In this document: one piece after another, positions 27,139 to 35,849 of the stretch
Layout: every line of letters begins with the position of its first letter
Position numbering within the stretch: the first letter of the stretch is position 1
From: Micromonospora sp. NBC_01699
Lineage (GTDB): Bacteria; Actinomycetota; Actinomycetes; Mycobacteriales; Micromonosporaceae
NCBI RefSeq assembly: GCF_036250065.1
Contig: NZ_CP109199.1
Coordinates: 1,984,001-2,048,000 of the forward strand
Reading direction: 5' to 3'
DNA: 64,000 bases
Notes under the pieces: generated by a model
The model's input: the letters and a program-made list of their open reading frames with translations, nothing else
What the model was told of the DNA's origin: nothing
Databases searched by the model: none
Position numbers and translations under genes: made by a program

Positions 27139-28584
27139 GTGTCCATGTCGAATCAGCGGATGGACGGTCGAGCCCGTGCCGTGCTGTTCGTACTCTGCGG
27201 GGCGATCTTCCTGGAGGGGATCGACGTCGCGATGCTCAACGTCGCGCTGCCGGCGATCCGGGCCGACCTGGGCCTGAGCACCGGGACGCTCAGCGGGGTG
27301 GTCAGCGCCTACGTGCTCGGGTACGGCGGTTTCATGCTGCTCGGTGGCCGGGCCGCCGACCTGCTCGGCCGCCGGCGGATGTTCCTGACCTGGTTGGTCG
27401 TCTTCCTCGTCTTCTCCGGCCTCGGCGGGTTCGCCACCGAGGGTTGGATGCTGCTGGTGGCGCGGTTCGTCACCGGTGTCGCGGCCGCGTTCCTGGCTCC
27501 CGCCGGGCTGTCCCTGGTGACGACCAACTTCCCCGAGGGGCCGCAGCGCAACCGGGCGCTGGGCATCTACGCCGGCATGGCCGCCGGTGGCTTCAGCCTG
27601 GGTCTGGTCGCCGGTGGACTGCTCACCTCGATCGGCTGGCGGTGGGTGTTCTTCGCCCCGGTCATCATGTCGGCGCTGATCCTCGCCGCGGCCATTCCCC
27701 TGGTCCGGGACTCCGGTGCGCGGCAACGCCCGGCCGGCGGGTTCGACCTGGCCGGTGCGGTCAGCGTCGCCGGGGCGATGCTACTGCTGGCGTACGGCGT
27801 GGTCCGGCTGGAACGTCCCGCCGACGGCAGGGCCGGTACGGCCGCCATGTTCCTCGGTGGCCTGCTGCTGCTGGCCGTGTTCGTGTCGATCGAGCGGCGT
27901 TCGGCGAACCCGTTGGTCCGGCTGGGCATCCTGCGCAATCCGACCCTGGTCCGTACCAACGTGGCGGCGCTGCTCTTCCTCGGCGCGTTCGCCGGCTTCC
28001 AGTTCCTGGTCACGCTCTACCTACAGGAGTTGCGCGGCTGGAGTGCCCTGCAAACCGGGCTGGCGATGCTGCTGATCGGTCTGGACCTGATCCTGTCCCC
28101 ACTGCTCGCCCCGCGCCTGGTCGACCGGTTCGGCAACGTACGGGTGCTGTTCGGCGGGTTGCTGCTTGCCGTGCTGGCGTACGCGCTGTTCCTGCCGGTC
28201 GGACCGGACTGGACCTACGCCGCCATGGTCCCGACGATGCTCCTGCTCGGCCTCTCCTTCTCCCTGGTCTACGGGCCGCTGACGATGGCCGGGACGGACG
28301 GCGTCGAGGAGTCCGAGCACGGGCTCGCCGGGGGACTGCTCTACACCGCCATGCAGTTCGGTACCGCGCTCGGCCTGTCGGCGGTCACCGCGGTCACCGT
28401 CGCGGCGCTCGGCGAGCACGACTCACCCGGTGTGGCGCTCGATGCGCTCCGGTCCGCGCTGCTCGTCCCGGTGGCCCTGGTGCTGGTCGGGGCGATCGTC
28501 ACCGCCTTCGGCCTGCGGGCCGGTCGGGCGGCGGGGACCGGCGAGCCCGCTCCCGTACCGACACCGGCCGAGGTCGCCGGCTGA
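27139..28584 (+). CDS. DHA2-family (EmrB/QacA-like) MFS drug transporter
   Basis: A 481-residue membrane protein with about fourteen segments. FLEGIDVAMLNVALPAIRAD in helix 1 is the DHA2 motif (D-x-T/A-x-VNVALP), and GRAADLLGRRRMF is the loop 2-3 motif. GTG 27139 has GGAGGA eight bases upstream; ATG 27145 is also possible. Divergent from the HxlR regulator, hence probably induced by a toxic compound. Confidence 0.88.
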   Translation: MSMSNQRMDGRARAVLFVLCGAIFLEGIDVAMLNVALPAIRADLGLSTGTLSGVVSAYVLGYGGFMLLGGRAADLLGRRRMFLTWLVVFLVFSGLGGFATEGWMLLVARFVTGVAAAFLAPAGLSLVTTNFPEGPQRNRALGIYAGMAAGGFSLGLVAGGLLTSIGWRWVFFAPVIMSALILAAAIPLVRDSGARQRPAGGFDLAGAVSVAGAMLLLAYGVVRLERPADGRAGTAAMFLGGLLLLAVFVSIERRSANPLVRLGILRNPTLVRTNVAALLFLGAFAGFQFLVTLYLQELRGWSALQTGLAMLLIGLDLILSPLLAPRLVDRFGNVRVLFGGLLLAVLAYALFLPVGPDWTYAAMVPTMLLLGLSFSLVYGPLTMAGTDGVEESEHGLAGGLLYTAMQFGTALGLSAVTAVTVAALGEHDSPGVALDALRSALLVPVALVLVGAIVTAFGLRAGRAAGTGEPAPVPTPAEVAG

Positions 28585-28652
28585 CGGTGAGCGGTCGTCA
28601 CCCGGCCGGCGACGGGTGTCGTGGTCGCCGGCCGGGGGTATGGGTACCCCGT

Positions 28653-28862
28653 ATGAGTGCAGAGAGCAGTGACCGCAGTCAGGTCGAGCGGCGCGCCGAG
28701 TATCTGCTGCCGGAGGAACGGGCGGTGGGCAGCGCGGATCCGCTGGCGCAGGCCGAGGCGATCCTCGCCGACTCCGACCGGCGTACCGCCGGGCTTCCGA
28801 CGGGTCCGGGATCGGTGGTCGAGCACCGTACCTCGGAGCAGACGGTGACCCCGACGGACTGA
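28653..28862 (+). CDS. Small hypothetical protein
   Basis: A 69-residue hydrophilic protein (SSDRSQVERRAEYLLPEERA; later QAEAILADSDRRT). It has no signal peptide or membrane segment. Coding bias is good. Function unknown; it looks like a conserved actinobacterial orphan. Confidence 0.6.
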   Translation: MSAESSDRSQVERRAEYLLPEERAVGSADPLAQAEAILADSDRRTAGLPTGPGSVVEHRTSEQTVTPTD

Positions 28863-28971
28863 TCCGTCGGGGGCCGGTGTCGCTTTGATGGTCGACTGGC
28901 GGGTAAGACCGGATCGTCGTAGTCTTCCGGCGGCTCGGCGCGGTGCCGGGCTGTCTAAGGAGGACACACGG

Positions 28972-29178
28972 ATGCTGGGACTAGAGAAGAAGCTCTCCAA
29001 GGCGTGGGAAGGCAAGAGCGCACAGGAGATCGCCGACGCACCGGTGACCGCCATCGAGGGCGTCTCGGCCGGCGACGCTGAGCTGCTGCTCAAGGCGTTC
29101 GGCATCAAGACGGTTCGTGACTTCGGCACCAACAAGTACTTCCGGTGGGCGCAGTCCATCGCGACCCTGGCCGACTGA
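28972..29178 (+). CDS. Small helix-hairpin-helix-like protein
   Basis: A 68-residue protein. AITAIEGVSAG-type wording is visible as VTAIEGVSAGDAELLLKAFG followed by IKTVRDFGTNKYFRWA, like a single helix-hairpin-helix unit. AAGGAGGA lies ahead of ATG 28972. Function unknown; possible DNA or protein binding. Confidence 0.68.
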   Translation: MLGLEKKLSKAWEGKSAQEIADAPVTAIEGVSAGDAELLLKAFGIKTVRDFGTNKYFRWAQSIATLAD

Positions 29179-29187
29179 TCGCCCCTA

Positions 29188-29219
29188 CGCCCGACGGTGC
29201 GGTGCCGCGCCGTCGGGCG
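29188..29219. terminator. Bidirectional hairpin terminator
   Basis: CGCCCGACGG pairs perfectly with CCGTCGGGCG (10 bp) around a 12-base loop, between the convergent small HhH-like gene and the TetR gene. Confidence 0.7.
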
Positions 29220-29246
29220 GTGGGCCCTCGGGTCCGTCGGTCCCGG

Positions 29247-29825
29247 TCAGCGCCGGGTCGCGGCGTCGACCAGGGTCTCGGCGACCGTACGGGCCACCGC
29301 GCCCGCCCCGACGTTGCCGTCGAGTTGGGCGGCGACCGACGCGCCGTCATAGAGCAGGACGAGTTGCCGGGCCAGGCCGTCCGGGTCGGTGGCGCCGGCC
29401 TCGGCCGCGAGTTGCCGGAAGGTCGACCGGACCCAGCCCCGTGAGGTTTCGCAGACCTCGCCGACCTTGCCGCCCGGGGCGACCTCGGCGCTGGCGTTGA
29501 GGAACGCGCAGCCACGGAAGCCGGGTTCGGCGAACGCCTCGCTGAGCGCGTCGAAGACGGCGAGGACCCGCTCGCGGGGGGACTCCACCCCGGCCAGCCA
29601 GCGGGCCACCCGCTCCTGCCGGCGGGCGTGCCGAGCCAGCAGGTACGCCTTGATCAGCTCGTCCTTGCTGCCGAACGCGTTGTACAGGGTCGCCTTGGCG
29701 ACGCCGGCGTGCTCGATCACCCGGTCGATGCCGACCGAGTGCACACCCTCGGCGTAGAACAGCTCGTCGGCGGCGGCCAGCAGGCGTTGCCTGGCCGACG
29801 AGCGACCGGTGGTTGTCACGGACAT
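29247..29825 (-). CDS. TetR-family transcriptional regulator
   Basis: A 192-residue TetR protein. The DNA-binding domain is at residues 10-55 (RQRLLAAADELFYAEGVHSV, then VAKATLYNAFGSKDELI). The ligand domain is divergent. It is read away from the alpha/beta hydrolase gene at 30048, and a palindrome in the shared region is its likely site. The gene may respond to the hydrolase substrate. Confidence 0.88.
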   Translation of the reverse strand: MSVTTTGRSSARQRLLAAADELFYAEGVHSVGIDRVIEHAGVAKATLYNAFGSKDELIKAYLLARHARRQERVARWLAGVESPRERVLAVFDALSEAFAEPGFRGCAFLNASAEVAPGGKVGEVCETSRGWVRSTFRQLAAEAGATDPDGLARQLVLLYDGASVAAQLDGNVGAGAVARTVAETLVDAATRR

Positions 29826-29984
29826 GCTCCGAGATTACTGGACCGGCCGCCCCGGTCGGGGCGCCAGGTGAACAAAACGGTCTGTCTGGTCGCGACGCGC
29901 ATGTGATCTGCCGGACATGCCGGACCGGGCGGGCCTCCGGCGGGTGTCGAGACGACTCTTTACGCCGTAAGGTAATGTCCCTGC

Positions 29985-30002
29985 GGGGTAATAGCTTACC
30001 CC
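29985..30002. promoter_or_regulatory. Putative TetR operator
   Basis: GGGGTAA-TAGC-TTACCCC has perfect 7-bp arms, in the region between the divergent TetR and hydrolase genes and 46 bp before the hydrolase start. It is well placed to control the hydrolase promoter. Confidence 0.6.
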
Positions 30003-30047
30003 GTACGGAATTCTGTGGCCCTTTGTGAGCGGAAGTGGAGACGACGC

Positions 30048-30929
30048 ATGCCCGAGGCGACCCTGCACGACGGAAGCACCATCGAGGTGGAGGTGCGCGG
30101 GGCGGGACCGACCGTGCTGCTGCCGGTCGACCCGCGCCCGACCGAGGGACCGGCCGCCGACGAGCTGCGCCGCTGGGGAGTCGACCCGGCGCTCGGCCGG
30201 AACCTGGTCGACGGGCTTGCCGACACCTTCCGGGTGGTCGCGTTCGACTACGAGGGCCACCTGAAGGCGATACCGAAACCGGACACCCTGACCCCGGACA
30301 CCATCGCCGCCGACCTGCTCGCCATCGCCGACGCCGTGGGCGCACGACAATTCGCGTACTACGGGTACTCGTGGCTGGCGCTGAGCGGGTTGCACCTGGC
30401 ACTGCGTACCGATCGCCTGTCGGCGCTGGTCATGGGCGGCTTCCCGCCGATCGACGGCCCGTACGCGGAAATGCTCGCGGTCACCACCGCGACCCACGCG
30501 CTGGCGTCCCCGACCCCGGCCGACCCGGTCGTGAACCAGCCGGACGCCGTCGCCACCGACGACACCTGGACCGGGGCCGGCGACGTCGACTGGTCGACCG
30601 TGCAGGTGTCGCTGACCGAGGCGCAGACCCGGCAGTTCATGACCCTGTACCTGGCCCTGCGCGGCTTCGACGACCAGGCGGCCCAGGAGCGGATCACCTG
30701 CCCCCGGCTCTGTTTCGCGGGCTCGGCCGACCAGATCCCGTACGGCGAGCGCTGGGGCGGCGTGACGGTGGACATGGCCGGGCCGCTGGTGAACCGGCGC
30801 GCGGAGCTGGAAGCCCTCGGCTGGCGGGTGCGGGTGCTCGACGGGCTCGACCACACCGCCGCCATGCAGCCGGCGAACGTGCTCCCGGTCATCCGCCCGT
30901 GGCTTGCCGAGGTGCTGACCGGCCACTGA
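30048..30929 (+). CDS. Alpha/beta-hydrolase-fold protein
   Basis: A 293-residue alpha/beta-hydrolase-like protein. The nucleophile elbow reads YGYSWLA, with Ser in GYSW instead of the classic GxSxG, and a late LDGLDHTAAM supplies a possible His. ATG 30048 was chosen over an upstream in-frame ATG-like start at 30015 because of the GTGGAG just ahead. It is divergent from a TetR regulator. The substrate is unknown. Confidence 0.72.
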   Translation: MPEATLHDGSTIEVEVRGAGPTVLLPVDPRPTEGPAADELRRWGVDPALGRNLVDGLADTFRVVAFDYEGHLKAIPKPDTLTPDTIAADLLAIADAVGARQFAYYGYSWLALSGLHLALRTDRLSALVMGGFPPIDGPYAEMLAVTTATHALASPTPADPVVNQPDAVATDDTWTGAGDVDWSTVQVSLTEAQTRQFMTLYLALRGFDDQAAQERITCPRLCFAGSADQIPYGERWGGVTVDMAGPLVNRRAELEALGWRVRVLDGLDHTAAMQPANVLPVIRPWLAEVLTGH

Positions 30930-30974
30930 TCCGCCGCCGGTGGGGCGCCGACCGGTCACCGGAAGCGCAGTATC

Positions 30975-31532
30975 TTGGTAACTCCGTGCCGGGTCCGGCC
31001 GGGCGGATCCACGGGTCCGGGAAAATCGTCGGGGGAGGCAGCCGCGTCCAGGGAACCGGAGCGCAAGCTCATCGCCTCGAACAAGAAGGCGCGGCACGAC
31101 TACGAGATCCTCAAGACGTACGAGGCGGGCATCGCCCTGCTCGGCACCGAGGTCAAGTCGCTGCGGGCCGGACGGGCTTCACTCGTGGACGCCTTCGCCC
31201 AGGAGCTGAACGGCGAGCTCATGCTGTACGGGCTGCACATCGCCGAGTACGCGTACGGCACCTGGACGAACCACCAGCCGCGCCGAACCAGGAAGCTGCT
31301 GCTCCGGCGTACGGAGATCAACAAAATCCTGGACCGGGTACGCGATCCCGGCCTCACCCTCGTACCGTTGTCGATCTATTTCAGTAATGGGTGGGCGAAG
31401 GTCGAACTCGGCCTCGCCCGCGGCAAGCGGTCCTACGACAAGCGGCAGACCCTGGCCGAGCGGGACGCGAACCGCGAGATGGCCCGCGCCCTGAGCCGCC
31501 ACCTCAAGGGCCAGAGCCGGCAACGGACCTGA
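30975..31532 (+). CDS. smpB: SsrA-binding protein SmpB
   Basis: SmpB, the tmRNA partner in trans-translation. The conserved core is intact: [13 protein letters not shown], then [19 protein letters not shown], then [14 protein letters not shown] and the basic tail [19 protein letters not shown]. The start is a problem: no ATG, GTG or TTG lies between the GGGGGAGG at 31030 and the core. The only in-frame start is TTG 30975, which adds an atypical N-terminus of about 27 residues. No tmRNA gene was seen nearby. Confidence 0.9.
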   Translation: MVTPCRVRPGGSTGPGKSSGEAAASREPERKLIASNKKARHDYEILKTYEAGIALLGTEVKSLRAGRASLVDAFAQELNGELMLYGLHIAEYAYGTWTNHQPRRTRKLLLRRTEINKILDRVRDPGLTLVPLSIYFSNGWAKVELGLARGKRSYDKRQTLAERDANREMARALSRHLKGQSRQRT

Positions 31533-31534
31533 CC

Positions 31535-31569
31535 GGGGTGGGAGGCGGCCGGACCGCACCCCACCCCGA
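31535..31569. terminator. Bidirectional hairpin terminator
   Basis: CGGGGTGGG pairs with CCCACCCCG (9 bp perfect) around a 17-base loop that is itself partly self-complementary. It separates convergent smpB and the lipase gene. Confidence 0.65.
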
Positions 31570-31577
31570 TCGTTCGA

Positions 31578-33047
<1,470 letters not shown>

Positions 33048-33272
33048 ATGAGCCACCAACTGCCGTCCGGCTTCGACACACTCGACCTCATCCGGCCGAT
33101 CCACGTCGTCTCGCTCGTCGCCCTGGGGCTCTGGCTGATCGACAACATGCAACTCGCCGAACTCGCCGGGGTGTGCGCAGCGGAAAAGCGCTGGGAGTTC
33201 CTGTTCACGATGCTGCCGTGGCGCTTCGTCGGCGTCACGTCAAGCGCCACCAACCCGGTCGCCATGTTCTAG
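33048..33272 (+). pseudogene. C-terminal fragment of a cyclase-family (kynurenine-formamidase-like) protein
   Basis: 74 residues matching only the end of cyclase-family (PF04199-type) hydrolases: IRPIHVVSLVALGLWLIDNM, then LAELAGVCAAEKRWEF and a TSSATNPVAMF terminus. The catalytic N-terminal two-thirds, including the HxGTHxD metal motif, are absent. It is probably a deletion remnant, although an ATG happens to be present. Confidence 0.7.
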
Positions 33273-33479
33273 TGCCATTTGTGCTCGTCAATTCGATCCT
33301 GCCGACCACGTACGGCGCGTGGAGCAGTGGCGCCGGTCCGGGCAACCGGGTGGATCGGCGCATCCGCGAGTTGGGCGCGGTAGGTGTTGTGTGAGCGGTG
33401 GTCAGACCGCCGTGGGACCGGCCGATGGCTTGCGCTGCCCCCGCCGGCCGACCGGTACGGGGGACGGGACGTCCGGCGG

Positions 33480-33782
33480 TCAGCCGCGTTTCATCAGGCG
33501 GCCGACGGCGGCCATCATCTCGGTCGCCATCTCGTCGGCGTGTCCCTCGGCGGCGCCCTCGTGCATGCAGTGCCGGGCGTGGCCGTCGAGCAGGCCGAGC
33601 GCGACCTTGTCCAGGGCGGCCTGGACGGCCGAGATCTGGGTCAGTACGTCGATGCAGTAGCGGTCGTCCTCGACCATCTTCTCGACGCCACGAACCTGCC
33701 CCTCGACGCGTCGTAGCCGGGAGAGGAGCTGGTCCTTGCTGGCGGTGTAGCCACGGGTCGGGGGAGGGGCTGGAGTGGTCAT
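33480..33782 (-). CDS. csoR: CsoR-family copper-sensing repressor
   Basis: A 100-residue CsoR/RcnR-type repressor. The copper ligands fit the C-H-C pattern: Cys43 (RYCIDVL), His68 and Cys72 (HARHCMH). Helix 1 carries RLRRVEGQVRGVEKMV. It should repress its target at the two GC-rich operators just upstream until copper binds. The target ATPase gene next to it is only a remnant. Confidence 0.9.
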   Translation of the reverse strand: MTTPAPPPTRGYTASKDQLLSRLRRVEGQVRGVEKMVEDDRYCIDVLTQISAVQAALDKVALGLLDGHARHCMHEGAAEGHADEMATEMMAAVGRLMKRG

Positions 33783-33796
33783 CCCTCAACTGTAGC

Positions 33797-33812
33797 TAAC
33801 CCCCAGGGGGTA
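33797..33812. promoter_or_regulatory. CsoR-type operator 1
   Basis: TAACCCCCAGGGGGTA resembles the TACCCC/GGGGTA inverted sites bound by CsoR. It lies in the gap between csoR and the rightward ATPase remnant. Confidence 0.7.
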
Positions 33813-33830
33813 TGTTACGGTCTCAGTCCA

Positions 33831-33847
33831 ATACCTCCGGGGGGTAT
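33831..33847. promoter_or_regulatory. CsoR-type operator 2
   Basis: ATACCTCCGGGGGGTAT has ATACC/GGTAT arms around a GC core. Together with operator 1 it could control both divergent transcripts. Confidence 0.7.
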
Positions 33848-33881
33848 ACCTCGGGGGGCTGACGCCGAGGAGGTGCGGGGG

Positions 33882-34178
33882 ATGCGAGCCGACCGGACCG
33901 CCGCGACCGACTTCAGGTCGCTGACCGGGCGCGGCGTCCGCGCCACCGTCGAAGGCCACGAGTACGCCGTCGGCGGCCCGGCCCTGCTCCGCGAACTCGA
34001 CGTACGGGTGCCGGACGAGCTGGTCGCCACCACCGACGGCTGGTCGCGGCGGGGTGCCGCCGTGCTGCACCTGGTGCGGATCGGCGACGGGTCGGCCGAG
34101 GCGCTGGGCGCGACCATCGTGGTCGCGCTCAACGCCCAACTGCTGCGCCGGGTCCGTCTCAGCTCCGAACGGCAGTGA
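33882..34178 (+). pseudogene. Copper P1B-type ATPase remnant (internal deletion)
   Basis: 98 residues. The first part (LTGRGVRATVEGHEYAVGGP) matches the nucleotide-binding domain of copper-exporting P1B ATPases. It then joins directly to TIVVALNAQLLRRVRL, the usual last residues of such proteins. The P-domain (DKTGT, GDGxND) and all membrane segments are missing. The CsoR box in front is intact, so a short regulated but non-functional product may still be made. Confidence 0.78.
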
Positions 34179-34183
34179 CGGCC

Positions 34184-34215
34184 GTGGGCCCGGCCGCCGT
34201 CGCGGCCGGGCCCAC
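34184..34215. terminator. Bidirectional hairpin terminator
   Basis: GTGGGCCCGGCCG pairs perfectly with CGGCCGGGCCCAC (13 bp, 6-base loop) between the convergent ATPase remnant and lipoprotein gene. Confidence 0.78.
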
Positions 34216-34226
34216 ACCGGACCGGG

Positions 34227-34940
34227 TTACCGCCCGAGTCCGGTCACGTCCACCAGGTTGGCGCCGGCCGGCGGTGCGAACAGTTTCTCGTCCACGGACT
34301 CGGTGAACTTCACCAGTTCCAGCGACACCCGCTCACCGGTGTTCGAATTTCCGGAGAACGACGCCAGTACGCCGGACTCGGTCACGCAGACCGAGAAGTC
34401 CTGGAGCAGCTCGTCCGTACCGCCCTGCGGGTCCTTGATCCCGGTGACGTCCGCGCAGAGCGAGTCCTGTCCGGCGATTCTCTTCTCCGAGGTGTCCACA
34501 TCGGTGTTCGGCACGATCGCGGCGGCGGCCACCAGACCCAGGGCCAGTTCCGGGGTGACGAATCCGGGCCCGGCCACCCCGGCGACGACCGCGGCGTCCG
34601 GCCCGGCCGAGGCGTTGTTCGGCGCCTGCTGGCACTCGGTGCCATCGCAGATGATCATGAATTCGGGGGTGGTGACCAGCCGACCGTCGCCGTTGACCAG
34701 GACCGACCTGGGCGGCTGCTGGGCAAGGGTGATGCTGGTCTGCTCGGCGCCGACAAGCCGGTACTCGGCGGTATAGGTCAGTTCGGCGGCCTTGCCGAGC
34801 CGGTCGGCGAACTCGGAGAGCGCGCCGGCGGTGTCGACGGCGTTCTGCACGGTGCTGATGACGCCGCATCCGGCGCCCAACGCGACAACGGCGGTGAGGC
34901 TGACGAGCAGGCCGGCGACGCGGCCACGAGACGAGGTCAT
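34227..34940 (-). CDS. Secreted lipoprotein of unknown function
   Basis: A 237-residue lipoprotein. The signal peptide ends in the lipobox LGAGC. The mature part has several Cys (CDGTECQQ, SLCADVTG, FSVCVTE) that may form disulfides, and the general plan (LTYTAEYRLVGAEQTSITLA) recalls LppX/LprG-like or LolA-like beta-sheet lipoproteins. No clear homology is asserted. Start ATG 34940. Confidence 0.62.
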   Translation of the reverse strand: MTSSRGRVAGLLVSLTAVVALGAGCGVISTVQNAVDTAGALSEFADRLGKAAELTYTAEYRLVGAEQTSITLAQQPPRSVLVNGDGRLVTTPEFMIICDGTECQQAPNNASAGPDAAVVAGVAGPGFVTPELALGLVAAAAIVPNTDVDTSEKRIAGQDSLCADVTGIKDPQGGTDELLQDFSVCVTESGVLASFSGNSNTGERVSLELVKFTESVDEKLFAPPAGANLVDVTGLGR

Positions 34941-35060
34941 GCCCGTTACTGTGCGACCGGCGAGATCTCCCCGACCGGGTACGGACCGTACGCGGCACGA
35001 ATCCGGGAGAACCACCGCCCGATCGGTGAACGGGGCCCGGTGGCGGGTGACAATGCCAGG

Positions 35061-35768
35061 ATGAGTGGGCAGGCACAGCCGGACCGGCAACCCGGTACGC
35101 CCGCACACCCCGTACCGGCCTGGCGGCGGCGGCATCCGGGTGAGCACCGCTGGCCGGTGACCCTGGTCATCGCCGCCGCGATAGTGCTGCAACTGGTCAC
35201 CCCGCCACAGCTCGCGTTCAGCCCGAGGTGGCTGCTCCCCGCCGTGGAGGGGACCCTGCTGGTGGTCCTGCTGGTGGTGAACCCATTCAGGATGAACCGC
35301 GAGTCCGCCGCCGTACGCGTGGTCGAACTCGCGCTCGTCGCGGTGGCCACGATCGCCGTGATCTGGTCCGCCGGCCGGCTGATCATCCTGCTGGTGGCCG
35401 GTGCCCGACCGGAGAACCCCGGCACCGTCCTGCTCAGCGGGGCGGCCATCTGGCTGACCAACGTGATCGTCTTCGCGCTCTGGTACTGGGAACTCGACCG
35501 GGGCGGGCCGGCGGCGCGGGCGAACGTGCGGCGCCCGTACCCTGATCTGCTCTTTCCGCAGATGACCGCCGCGGACCTGGCGCCGCACGACTGGCGGCCG
35601 GTCTTCCTCGACTACCTGTACGTCGCGTTCACCAACTCGACCGCGTTCAGCCCGACCGACACGCTGCCGCTCAGCCGCTGGGCCAAGACGGCGATGATGC
35701 TCCAGTCGGCGGTATCACTGCTGGTCGTGGCACTGATCATCGCCCGTGCGGTGAACATCGTCACCTGA
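35061..35768 (+). CDS. DUF1345 membrane protein
   Basis: A 235-residue membrane protein with about five segments. The C-terminal FLDYLYVAFTNSTAFSPTDT and following hydrophobic helix match DUF1345. Its job is unknown. ATG 35061 was chosen (CCAGG ahead); a GTG at 35040 is possible. Confidence 0.75.
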   Translation: MSGQAQPDRQPGTPAHPVPAWRRRHPGEHRWPVTLVIAAAIVLQLVTPPQLAFSPRWLLPAVEGTLLVVLLVVNPFRMNRESAAVRVVELALVAVATIAVIWSAGRLIILLVAGARPENPGTVLLSGAAIWLTNVIVFALWYWELDRGGPAARANVRRPYPDLLFPQMTAADLAPHDWRPVFLDYLYVAFTNSTAFSPTDTLPLSRWAKTAMMLQSAVSLLVVALIIARAVNIVT

Positions 35769-35849
35769 CCCCACGCGGTAATTGCGTTGAGTGATCCCGG
35801 ATTTCCGGCCAGGCTGGAGGCTCCGCCCACGACGTCCGGGAGCTTTTCG

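Noticed and set aside
31533-31577. A tmRNA (ssrA) gene next to smpB
   Set aside because: The gap is only 45 bp and holds a terminator-like stem.
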